33,659 bases of DNA from an uncultured Flavonifractor sp. (GTDB lineage Bacteria > Bacillota > Clostridia > Oscillospirales > Oscillospiraceae), in assembly GCA_944385585.1 (NCBI GenBank), contig CALWXU010000009.1, forward strand, positions 1 to 33,659, given 5' to 3'. Below the pieces are notes generated by a model. That model was not told the origin of the DNA. It searched no databases and saw nothing but the letters and a program-made list of their open reading frames with translations. Of the stretch, positions 16,712 through 24,350 are shown in pieces. Numbering within the stretch: the first letter of the stretch is position 1; every line of letters begins with the position of its first letter. A program made the translations under genes and the position numbers.

Positions 16712-17653
16712 TCACTGCTCCAGGGCCTGCTCCACCAGCTCCAGCAGCTCCTCCCGCAGGGACTGGGGGGATAGGAGCTCCACCGCCGGGCCCAGGTACA
16801 GCAGCCGCCGCAGAATCTCTCCCCGGTCGAACCGGTAAAACTGGAAGGAGAGACGAAAGGCGTCAGGGGAGAGCTGCTCGGTCTCCAGAAACAGCTGGTT
16901 TTCAAACACCAGGAAGCACCGCTCCAGCGCCCCCTTGGTCTTCCGCACCCGGAGCACCACGGGCTCCGGCTCCAGCAGGCGCTCCATGGCCGCCTGAATC
17001 TCCTCACGGGATACGTCCGCCGGGCCCAGCAGCTCCACGTCCCGCAGGTTGTCTAGCCGGGCTTTAATGGTGCGCCTCTCCTGCGGGTGGTAGAGGATGA
17101 CCCACCACCGCCGGTCATAGGCGCTGTACTCCAGCTTCCACGGGTATACCTCGCTCTCCCGGTAGGCTTCCGTGTCCCGGGTGCGGTATCGGTAGCGGAT
17201 CAGCCGCCCCTCCCGAATGGCCTGGAGCAGGCACTCCACCCCCTCCCGCCCCGGGCTCCGGGGCAGGGGCTCCCCCTGGGGGACAAAACGCTGGATGTCC
17301 TCCAGGGCAGAGCTGTCCCCGCCGGTCTGGGACAGGCGTCTCCGGGTCTCCGGCTCCAGGAATAGCTCCGCCTGGGGCAGCGTGAGGATGTACTGCAGAT
17401 AGTCCAGCTCCAGCTGGCCTGGGGGAAGGGCAAAGGGACGGCACTCCGGGCTCCGCCGCCAGCGGCCGTCCCGCTTCTCCAAAATCCCGGCCCTTACCAG
17501 GGGGGCCGCCGCCTGGTCGGCGTAATCCAGCCCCATCTGCCGTGCCAGGCCGTCCAGTTCCCCGCTGGAGAGGCTGCCCTGTCCCTCCAGCCTGGCAAGC
17601 AGGGCCAGGGCAAACTGGAAGGCCCGGCTCTGATATTTATTGAACAGGTTCAC
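16712..17653 (-). CDS. WYL-domain transcriptional regulator, second of pair (313 aa)
   Basis: WYL proteins sense small ligands, often nucleic-acid derived, and control defence or stress operons. The N-terminal region (1-70) could be a winged helix. The WYL fold lies around residues 145-210, with the signature changed to RWWVILYHP (182-190) and the basic IKARLDNLRDVEL strand. The C-terminal WCX-type region is at 225-313. The start is a GTG at 17651-17653 that overlaps the stop of the first WYL gene (GTGA), so the two are translationally coupled and probably form a hetero-complex. A longer in-frame ATG at 17749 would lie inside the upstream gene and is not favoured. An 80-bp gap separates it from the kinase gene. 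Confidence 0.85.
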   Translation of the reverse strand: MNLFNKYQSRAFQFALALLARLEGQGSLSSGELDGLARQMGLDYADQAAAPLVRAGILEKRDGRWRRSPECRPFALPPGQLELDYLQYILTLPQAELFLEPETRRRLSQTGGDSSALEDIQRFVPQGEPLPRSPGREGVECLLQAIREGRLIRYRYRTRDTEAYRESEVYPWKLEYSAYDRRWWVILYHPQERRTIKARLDNLRDVELLGPADVSREEIQAAMERLLEPEPVVLRVRKTKGALERCFLVFENQLFLETEQLSPDAFRLSFQFYRFDRGEILRRLLYLGPAVELLSPQSLREELLELVEQALEQ

Positions 17654-18894
17654 TGCGCCTCGCCCCCTGTCAGATGTTCCCGCATCTTCAGCAGGTCGCT
17701 TCGGATTTGCTCTTTCAGGTGATGCTCCCCGGGCTCCAGAGCGATCCAAGGGGAGTAGGAGCGCAGGAAGGGGATCAGCTCCACTGGGTCGTTGATCTCG
17801 GCCTGATACACTTCCCCTTCCTCGCCGGGCAGCACCTGGCCGATGCGCAACTCCCGCAGGAACTGGGTCCTCATGCCCGGGGCCCCGTCAAAGCGCAGGC
17901 GGGCCCGGACCGTAGCGGGGCCGCCCTCGGGCAGGAGGCCGGAAAAGCCGCTGTGGGCAAAGGCCGCCCGGCACTCCTCCACCCCAGCCTCCCACTCTGC
18001 CGGGCGCAGGGGCTTCCCCGGCTTCACATCCCGGATGCCGCTGACGCGCATCAGAAGGGGGCGCTCCCCTTTGGCCAGCAGATACCAGCGGCCCAGCCTG
18101 CCGTCTACCCGCAGGGCGGCGGGCTGTACCAGAAGGGTGTCCTCTTCCCGGATGAGTTCCACCGTCAGATGGCGCCCCATGGCCTCCATCAGCCGGCAGA
18201 GCAGATCCTCGTCAAAGATGCTCCGGTTCACGCTGTGGCGCAGCAGGAAGGGGGACTCCGCCGGGGACTCTTGTCCCCGGCGGAAGAGCTCCCGCTCCAG
18301 GGTGCGCAGCAGGAAGCTGCCAGCCACCCTGGGGCAGGTTACCCCCGAAACGAAGCGGACATAGCAGTACAGCATCCACACCTCCCGCTCAGAGAGGCCC
18401 GACAGGGGATTTTCACGCAGCCGGTAGCGGCGTCCCGCCCGCGCCGCATAGCCGTATTCCTCCAGGCCCTGCAGCCACCGCCGCACCGTGTGGTACTGCA
18501 GGTCGTTGGATACCTGGGTGTGGATGGCGGTGTCCCGGCACACGTCGTCTACCGTCTTCTCCCCCTCTGACAGGGCAGAGAGCATCCCCAGCAGGGTGGG
18601 CAGCTCGTCCTCCACATCCATGGCGTACAGCAGGTAGGAATCGGCCATGCGGTTCTCCCCGCTGAGGGCGTACTCCCGCTGTACCCGGAGATATTTCCGC
18701 CCATCCTTCCACAGGGCTGCGTCCTCCGTCTCCGGAAACACAGCGCGGATCAGCTTCACGCCGTAGTCGTAGTCTTTCACACTGCCTATCCTGGCCCGGG
18801 CAAAGTCCTCCCGGCTGAAAAACCCGTAGAGATAGATGCGCTCCAAATAGCGGCGGATTCGATTATATTCCCGAACACCTTTTGGACTTGACAT
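17650..18894 (-). CDS. WYL-domain transcriptional regulator, first of pair (414 aa)
   Basis: Larger partner of the WYL pair. Residues about 1-160 contain basic helices and an HTH-like region (KTVDDVCRDTAIHTQVSNDL, then YHTVRRWLQGLEEYGY). The WYL core shows LGRWYLLAKGERPLLMRVSG (268-287), matching the usual RWYL signature. The WCX-like C-terminus runs to TGGEAQ. ATG at 18894 is preferred over an in-frame TTG at 18909 because GGAGG stands 8 nt upstream. It lies 110 bp downstream of the ATPase stop and may be transcribed from the ATPase promoter or from its own; no strong promoter is visible in the gap. Tandem WYL genes at the head of an operon commonly act as its regulators, which is what I infer here. 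Confidence 0.87.
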   Translation of the reverse strand: MSSPKGVREYNRIRRYLERIYLYGFFSREDFARARIGSVKDYDYGVKLIRAVFPETEDAALWKDGRKYLRVQREYALSGENRMADSYLLYAMDVEDELPTLLGMLSALSEGEKTVDDVCRDTAIHTQVSNDLQYHTVRRWLQGLEEYGYAARAGRRYRLRENPLSGLSEREVWMLYCYVRFVSGVTCPRVAGSFLLRTLERELFRRGQESPAESPFLLRHSVNRSIFDEDLLCRLMEAMGRHLTVELIREEDTLLVQPAALRVDGRLGRWYLLAKGERPLLMRVSGIRDVKPGKPLRPAEWEAGVEECRAAFAHSGFSGLLPEGGPATVRARLRFDGAPGMRTQFLRELRIGQVLPGEEGEVYQAEINDPVELIPFLRSYSPWIALEPGEHHLKEQIRSDLLKMREHLTGGEAQ

Positions 18895-19004
18895 TGTGTC
18901 AGCCTCCAATATTCCGATTGTCTTGCCCTGTTAAGATTGGGGCCAGCAAAATAATTTGCAGGGATGTCTCAATTTACAATGCTTCCGCCTCAGAACCTCC
19001 GCAC

Positions 19005-20282
19005 TCATGGTTTCAACGCCGTCACGGGCACCACAAACACCCCATCCGGCCGCTGATAGGTTGCATTGGCCATCCCACACAAAACGCACAGAACCGCTGG
19101 CGGCTTGCCCTTAGGGTCCGCCTCGATCTGCCTTTTGATCTCCAGCAGATTTTCTGCCGCAGCGTCGATCTGGTTGGCTCCCAGCTTGATCTCAAAGGCA
19201 CACCACTGGCCGTCGGGCAGTTCGATCACCGCGTCGATCTCCTGATTTTTGTAGTCTTGGTAGTGATAGAGATGCGCTCCGAAGGACTCGGCATAGACAC
19301 GCAGATCCCGCTCGCACAGAGCCTCAAAGAGAAAGCCAAGGGTCTCCAGATCCCCCAGCAGTCCGGCAGGCGTGGCCTTCAGCAGGGCGCAGGCCAGGGA
19401 GGGGTCAGCAAAGTGCCGCTTCTCCGCCTGCTTCACCCGCACGGAGGAGCGGATGCCTGAGGAGAAGGGCGGCTGATTGTCCGTGATGAACAGCCGCTTG
19501 AAGATGTCCAGGTAAGCCGCCACGGTATTGGCGTCGATGTCCTCGTCGTCCACCGCCTTGATGTCCTTCATCAGCGTCTTGTTGGTGACGGTAGTGCTCT
19601 CGTTCCGGGCCAGGGAGCGCAGCAGCAGACGCATCTTCTGGGTGTCCCGCTTCACCCCGTCGATCCGGTACACGTCATCGTCAATGACGGCGTACAGGTA
19701 TTGAGCCGGGAGCAGCGCCGCCCGCTCCAGCGGCAGGCCCAGGCTCCCCGGCCAGCCGCCCCGGATGATCAGTTCGATCAGCTTCTTCAAATCCACCTCG
19801 CCGGTCATGGCGGGCGTCAGTGTTCCATGGCACAGCTGCTCCAGGGACACCTTACCGCTGGAGTCCCCGGACTCCCACAGGGACATGGGCCTCATTCGCA
19901 GCCGGGCAATGCGGCCCGCACCGCTGTGGAGGATGCCCTTGTGGTTGGGTGTTGCGGAGCCGGTGAGGATGAACTGCCCCTTCTGGGCGCTTTGATCCAC
20001 CTTGTAGCGCACCGCGTCCCAGAGGGGCGGCACCTCCTGCCACTCGTCGATGAGGCGGGGCGTCTCCCCCTCCAGCACCAGGGCGGGAGACAACTCTGCT
20101 AACTGGCGATTCTGGAAGTTGCCGGCGGGGTCGCCGATGTAGATCTCGCTTTTGCTGTGGTAAGAGGAGGTCCAGGTCTTGCCGCACCATTTCGGCCCCT
20201 CGATGCAGACGGCGCCAAAGGCGGACAGGTACTCCTCCACCTGCCAGTCAATGATGCGAGGCTTGTAGTTTTGTTTGTCCAT
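19005..20282 (-). CDS. AAA_14/DUF4143-family ATPase (425 aa)
   Basis: Widespread but poorly understood ATP-binding family. Walker A is GPKWCGKT (29-36), Walker B LIDEWQEVP (77-85), sensor-like ILTGSA (105-110). The C-terminal DUF4143 half has NQEIDAVIELPDGQWCAFEIKLG-type strands (split: NQEIDAVIELPDG and WCAFEIKLG), which resemble a PD-(D/E)xK nuclease core. ATG at 20282 has GAGG 9 nt upstream; the GTG at 20291 is an alternative. It has a consensus-like promoter overlapped by three direct repeats, suggesting self-regulation. Genes of this family are often scattered singly in gut Firmicutes and may be toxin-like or DNA-related. It could be the first gene of the cargo operon or an independent passenger; the 110-bp gap before WYL leaves this open. 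Confidence 0.9.
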   Translation of the reverse strand: MDKQNYKPRIIDWQVEEYLSAFGAVCIEGPKWCGKTWTSSYHSKSEIYIGDPAGNFQNRQLAELSPALVLEGETPRLIDEWQEVPPLWDAVRYKVDQSAQKGQFILTGSATPNHKGILHSGAGRIARLRMRPMSLWESGDSSGKVSLEQLCHGTLTPAMTGEVDLKKLIELIIRGGWPGSLGLPLERAALLPAQYLYAVIDDDVYRIDGVKRDTQKMRLLLRSLARNESTTVTNKTLMKDIKAVDDEDIDANTVAAYLDIFKRLFITDNQPPFSSGIRSSVRVKQAEKRHFADPSLACALLKATPAGLLGDLETLGFLFEALCERDLRVYAESFGAHLYHYQDYKNQEIDAVIELPDGQWCAFEIKLGANQIDAAAENLLEIKRQIEADPKGKPPAVLCVLCGMANATYQRPDGVFVVPVTALKP

Positions 20283-20298
20283 GGCATTCACCTCAAGG

Positions 20299-20360
20299 AT
20301 TCAGTGAAATTATTATATTCTATTCAGATAAATTTTACAACTCTATTCAGTCAAATTTCA
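20299..20360. repeat. Three direct repeats, 23-bp period, in the ATPase promoter
   Basis: ATTCAG followed by NNNAAATT occurs at 20299, 20322 and 20345. The 23-bp spacing is about two helical turns, placing all three on one DNA face. They straddle the -10 and -35 of the ATPase promoter and look like operator sites. Confidence 0.7.
20312..20340 (-). promoter_or_regulatory. Promoter of the DUF4143 ATPase
   Basis: Minus strand -35 TTGTAA (20335-20340), 17-bp spacer and -10 TATAAT (20312-20317), in an AT-rich patch 30 bp before the ATG. Confidence 0.75.
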
Positions 20361-20459
20361 AAAAACTGTTCGGGTTGTTTTAACACAGTGTTAGCGTCGG
20401 AGTATTAGACCATATATAGAATTGAAACGGCAAAATACGCAATATATAGTATTTTTTGT

Positions 20460-20488
20460 TTGACAAACCCGGCATCTTGTGGTATATA
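20460..20488 (+). promoter_or_regulatory. Consensus promoter facing the recombinases
   Basis: TTGACA (20460-20465), 17-bp spacer, TATATA (20483-20488), in an AT-rich stretch that contrasts with the GC-rich surroundings. Predicted start near 20495. No good protein gene begins within 300 bp. Confidence 0.75.
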
Positions 20489-20494
20489 GAAATT

Positions 20495-20774
20495 GTGATT
20501 GATCTTTGTGCGTACTCCGCTGAAATGCGGGGGCTGGCATTTGCCTGTGAGCGGGGAAAACCTGCATTGCACACGTTGTTAAGTTTGTACGTTTCAGCCG
20601 TGGTCGTACTATGCCCATCGGCTGCTTTTATTTTGGTGATACGGCGCTGCGCCGAAGAAAGGATTTGTTTCTTTGGACAGCCACAAGAAAGAATATAGTC
20701 ACCTGTTTGAGGGTGCGAAAAGTTTGCTGCTTGAGTCTATCGGGCACAGAAGGAACTTTTCGCACCCTTTTTTT
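20495..20774 (+). ncRNA. Candidate small RNA, about 280 nt
   Basis: Bounded by a consensus promoter and a strong intrinsic terminator. Short frames inside lack convincing Shine-Dalgarno sites or family resemblance: 20456-20698 has its ATG upstream of the predicted transcript start. A GTG-started 24-codon frame near 20507 with Cys/His residues is possible. I do not recognise an RNA family. It may be a structural RNA of the element, an antisense regulator or a leader attenuating recombinase expression. Confidence 0.5.
20711..20774 (+). terminator. Strong intrinsic terminator with a 29-nt loop
   Basis: GGGTGCGAAAAGTT (20711-20724) pairs exactly with AACTTTTCGCACCC (20754-20767), followed by seven T. 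The long loop is unusual for a plain terminator. Confidence 0.85.
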
Positions 20775-21425
20775 GCGTCCATGTCCCATTGCCCTGTTGA
20801 GGGCTGCCCCAGATCCTGCCAGTCTGAGGTGAGGCGATAAAGGAATTCCAGACAGATCATGGCCGATACCCTCCTCCAAGTCGAGGTGTGCGGAGGGATT
20901 TGGGATGTAACACCTCGGGGCCTGTGGCAGCAGGCTTACCCCTCCCTGCTCCGGCGCTGCGCCGGTTCGGCAGCACGGAGGACGCATACTACTGATTCCA
21001 GCCGAAGGGATCACACGACACACGCAGGCCATGGCGTTTGCCATCGCCCGCAGCCGAGTTCAGCGGTGGTGTCGGCAGTCGTCGTCGGAACAAGTTCCGT
21101 ATCGTTCGTTTCCGCATGAATGCGAAAACTCACTCACTTCACTGTTCCTCCTCTCCAAATCGAACCCGCTGCGCTGGGCTTCGATTTGGTTTGGAACCGA
21201 CGACAGGGACCATCCCCATACTGCATCCGTACTGACCTGGCTCAAAATTGAAGAGAGACAGACGTTCGCCGGCAGATCGCTCTATGCGCCAAAGCGTCTC
21301 TGTTCCAAGGGATTCCGGCTACGTCAAACCGCCGATCCCCTGGAGATTTCTCTGGAAATCCGGCGGAAACAGACGGATCTGCCAAGGGGTGGACTGCACC
21401 CATCTGAACGACCTATGATAAAAAG
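20775..21425. other. Non-coding, structured stretch before the tyrosine recombinase
   Basis: No convincing gene on either strand. Frames such as 20859-21119 (plus) and 20628-21044 (minus) are low-complexity and lack family features. Hairpins are visible, the clearest CCAAATCGA (21155-21163) with TCGATTTGG (21181-21189), and GC-rich palindromes such as CCGGCGCTGCGCCGG near 20951. It could be a long leader of the recombinase message or DNA used in recombination. Confidence 0.5.
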
Positions 21426-21440
21426 GAGAGCTTTTCATAT

Positions 21441-22361
21441 ATGGCAAAATCAATCCAAAACTTAGGTCTCTACCTGACTCTGGTGGGCCAACTGGACAAA
21501 CTGGCCCGCCACAACCGCCAGGGCAGTTTCCGCACCAAGGAACGCTACTACGAGGCGTTCAAACGATTCTGCGCCTATCTGGCGGACGAGTATCATCTGC
21601 AAAAACTGGAGAACATCAGCGGCAAGCACCTGACCAGCTATGTCCTCTGGATGCAAGAGAGCGGCAAGTCCGCCTCCACCATCAAGACCGACCTGGCCGC
21701 CATCCGGTTCTTCCACGACAAAATGAGCCGGCCCAAGTATCAGCTGCCTTCCAACGAGGAGCTGGCTGTGGAACTGGAGCGGCGCTGTTTTGGCGGCGTG
21801 GACCGCACCTGGAGCAACGCGGAGTTCAACAAGATGCTTGGCAAGGTGCTGGCCGAGGACCGCTATGACTTCATCCTGGCCCTCTATCTGGGCCGGTACG
21901 CTGGCCTCCGCATTCACGAGTGTTTCCGCATCGACACCGCCACAGCGGAGCAGGCGCTCCGGGAAAACGCCATCACCATCAAGGGAAAGGGCGGCAAGGT
22001 CCGCACCGTTCCCATCAATGAGCAGATCGCCATCGCCATGAGGAAGCAGCTGAATTGCACGTCCCGGGGTCATAAGCTGCTGGTGCCCGGCGATATGCAC
22101 ACGGACCGGGCCATCAATCTGCTGCAGCTCTTCCTCATGAAACACCGGGACGAGGTGCGGGACGCGGGCTCCGGCCGGCCCTTGACCTTCCACGGCCTGC
22201 GCCACACCTATGCGGCGGAGAAGTACCGGGAACTGACTGGCAACGGCATGGGCGCCCTGGACGCCCACTTCGCCGTATCCCGTCTGCTGGGCCACGAGCG
22301 GGCCGATGTGACCAACATCTACTTGGCCTCTGTGCCCAAAGGGGAGCGCCATGGGAAATAA
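21441..22361 (+). CDS. Tyrosine recombinase / phage-type integrase (306 aa)
   Basis: Site-specific recombinase with all catalytic residues in order: R157 (AGLRIHE), K183 or K186 (IKGKGGKVR), H251 and R254 (HGLRHTY), H285 (LLGHE) and nucleophile Y294 (NIYLAS). The N-terminal SAM-like core-binding domain spans residues 15-100. ATG at 21441 has AGGAG 10 nt upstream. Its 3' end overlaps a possible longer start of the next small gene, suggesting one transcript with TnpW and the serine recombinase. The junctions fit a serine integrase better, so this enzyme may have another job, such as resolving multimers, inversion, or moving a sub-region. Confidence 0.93.
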   Translation: MAKSIQNLGLYLTLVGQLDKLARHNRQGSFRTKERYYEAFKRFCAYLADEYHLQKLENISGKHLTSYVLWMQESGKSASTIKTDLAAIRFFHDKMSRPKYQLPSNEELAVELERRCFGGVDRTWSNAEFNKMLGKVLAEDRYDFILALYLGRYAGLRIHECFRIDTATAEQALRENAITIKGKGGKVRTVPINEQIAIAMRKQLNCTSRGHKLLVPGDMHTDRAINLLQLFLMKHRDEVRDAGSGRPLTFHGLRHTYAAEKYRELTGNGMGALDAHFAVSRLLGHERADVTNIYLASVPKGERHGK

Positions 22362-22410
22362 CGGAATGAATCATAAGCGTCCGGGTCAAACTACCCCCGG
22401 AGGCGAATGT

Positions 22411-22566
22411 ATGGAACAACAAGAGATCACACTGGGACAGGTCACCTATCAGGTCAGCCGGGTCTATGCCGGAACCCGCCCCGCCTCAGAACTGGTGGCG
22501 GAGCGGCTGGTTAAACGGCTGGCGGAAAATCCTCCCTTTGACGAGGGGCACACCAAGGTCGTATAA
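22411..22566 (+). CDS. TnpW-like small transposon protein (51 aa)
   Basis: Short protein with ITLGQVTYQVSRVYAG followed by a helix, ASELVAERLVKRL. This resembles TnpW, a small protein of unknown function found just ahead of large serine recombinases in Tn4451-like and Tn1549-like elements. Start at 22411 has GGAGG 9 nt upstream; an in-frame ATG at 22351 overlapping the tyrosine recombinase end is the alternative. The serine recombinase starts 36 bp downstream. Family assignment is by eye and position. Confidence 0.65.
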   Translation: MEQQEITLGQVTYQVSRVYAGTRPASELVAERLVKRLAENPPFDEGHTKVV

Positions 22567-22602
22567 TGGCCCTGTGGGTCGGTTCGTCGTAAGGAGGCGA
22601 GG

Positions 22603-24294
22603 ATGAGAACCGACAAATTGACGCTGGGGTTCGCCTATCTGCGGCTGTCCAACGAGGAGGCCCAGGGCGGTGAGTCCTCCAGTATCACCAACCAGCGCAT
22701 GATCGTGCAGAATTACTGCAAGCAGAACGGCATCACCCTGGTGCGGGAGTTTGTGGACGACGGCTACTCCGGCGGCAACTTCGACCGGCCGGCGTTCCAG
22801 GAGATGATGCGTCAACTGGAGCAAGGTAAGGCCAACACGGTCATCACCAAGGACCTCTCCCGGCTGGGCCGCGATATGCGGGAGGCCAGCTACTACGCCG
22901 AGCAGTTCTTCCCGGAGCACGGCATCCACTATATTGCCATTGGGGACAACTTCGACACTGAGCGGGAGAACATCATGGCCCCCTTCCTGTTTGCCATGAA
23001 CGAGGTCTACCTGCGGGACGGCTCCCGGAAGGTGAAGGATGTACTCCGCGGCAAGCGGGAGAGCGGTCAGTACTGCGCCTGCCCGCCTTACGGCTACCGC
23101 AAGGACCGGGAGGACAAGCACCGGCTGGCCCCTGACGAGCAGACCGCCCCGGTGGTACAGCGCATCTTCGAGCGGGCGGCCAGGGGGGATTCCTCCCGAA
23201 AGATCGCCCTGGATCTGAACGCCGACGGGATCATCCCGCCGCTGAAGTACCGGGTGCTGTACCGGGACGAGTTCAGCCGGGAGGGCGCCGCCCGGGCCAG
23301 CGATGTGTGGAACTACACCACGGTGAAGCGGATTCTGAAAAACCCGGTCTACCTGGGCCATACCCTGCTGGGCAAAAGCAAAAAGGTCAGCGTGAAGTCC
23401 AAGAAAAAAGTCCCGGTCCCCCGGGACGACTGGGCGGTGACGGAGAACACCCACCCGCCCCTGGTCACGAAGCAGCTCTATGAGCGGGCCCAGCAGAATC
23501 TGGGCCGGGGCAGCCGGGACTACCGGGCCTATGACCAGGTGCGCAAGAGCATCTTCTCTGGCGTCGCCGTCTGCGCCAAGTGCGGCTACTCCCTATGCTC
23601 CTGCGGCACGGTCTATAAGGGAGAGCGGGAGAAGTACTGGTATCTCTCCTGTACCCACCAGCGGCAGGATATTGCCGAGCCCTGCACCGGTGTCCGGGTG
23701 CGGTACGCCGACCTGGTGGAGGTCGTGCGGCAGGAATTGAACAGTTTGCTGGCGCTGACGGACAAACAAGTGAACAAATTGGTAAAAGAGGCTTTGCGGC
23801 AGGCAGGCGCTACTGAAAATCCAAAGGTCCTCCGGCAAAGGCGAGAAAAAATCGAAGCCCGCATTGCGACCATCGACAAGATCGTTACCAAACTCTATAC
23901 CGACAATGCGGCAGGAGATTTGGACGATGCTCGTCTGCGGCGTATGGTGGCGGATTTGGAGAAGGAGTCTGTCGGACTGCAAGCGACACTGGATTCGTTG
24001 GCCGTCTCAAGGTCAGCGGTGGAAATTGAATCCAGCTATGACAATTTCTTTTCGCTGGCCCGTGCGTATACGCAAATTCAAGAGTTGGATCGTGAGACGT
24101 TGCTGACCTTTGTGGAACGTATAGAAGTCGGCCCCAAGGAGTATCCTGACGGTATCGTGAAGGCCACACACCGAAACCAGCCTTATAGGCAGAGCATCCG
24201 CATCTTCTATAAGTTTATTGGAGAGATGGCTGCCGAGCCAGTCCGGGAACTTCCCCAGGCAGTTGAAAATGAGGCAAATGATACGCCTGCTTGA
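22603..24294 (+). CDS. Large serine recombinase (563 aa), likely integrase of the element
   Basis: Catalyses integration and excision through 2-bp staggered cuts. The N-terminal resolvase domain has the nucleophile in YLRLS (S16) and the arginine-rich helix TKDLSRLGRDM. The recombinase domain (about 160-300) has the PPYGYRKD and NPVYLGHTLLGK motifs. A zinc ribbon follows with CAKCGYSLCSCG and WYLSC. A coiled coil (about 400-470) and a basic C-terminal tail complete the large-serine-recombinase architecture. ATG 22603 follows AAGGAGG closely. The gene ends 80 bp from attR, as expected for an element-borne integrase next to its attP. The 48-bp symmetric attP and 2-bp core support it as the enzyme responsible. 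Confidence 0.93.
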   Translation: MRTDKLTLGFAYLRLSNEEAQGGESSSITNQRMIVQNYCKQNGITLVREFVDDGYSGGNFDRPAFQEMMRQLEQGKANTVITKDLSRLGRDMREASYYAEQFFPEHGIHYIAIGDNFDTERENIMAPFLFAMNEVYLRDGSRKVKDVLRGKRESGQYCACPPYGYRKDREDKHRLAPDEQTAPVVQRIFERAARGDSSRKIALDLNADGIIPPLKYRVLYRDEFSREGAARASDVWNYTTVKRILKNPVYLGHTLLGKSKKVSVKSKKKVPVPRDDWAVTENTHPPLVTKQLYERAQQNLGRGSRDYRAYDQVRKSIFSGVAVCAKCGYSLCSCGTVYKGEREKYWYLSCTHQRQDIAEPCTGVRVRYADLVEVVRQELNSLLALTDKQVNKLVKEALRQAGATENPKVLRQRREKIEARIATIDKIVTKLYTDNAAGDLDDARLRRMVADLEKESVGLQATLDSLAVSRSAVEIESSYDNFFSLARAYTQIQELDRETLLTFVERIEVGPKEYPDGIVKATHRNQPYRQSIRIFYKFIGEMAAEPVRELPQAVENEANDTPA

Positions 24295-24318
24295 GTTGTT
24301 AGAAATTTTTGCTCCCGC

Positions 24319-24341
24319 AAACCCTTGCGCCGCAAGGGTTT
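24319..24341 (+). terminator. Hairpin after the serine recombinase
   Basis: AAACCCTTGCG and its exact inverse CGCAAGGGTTT flank one base. Only a weak U-run follows (TTTC), so it may end the recombinase message or be part of the att region. Confidence 0.5.
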
Positions 24342-24350
24342 CAAAATCCT

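Noticed and set aside
20456..21119. Small plus-strand proteins at 20456-20698, 20611-20832 and 20859-21119
   Set aside because: No proper ribosome-binding sites, no family features, and one starts upstream of the predicted transcript start; the stretch looks non-coding.
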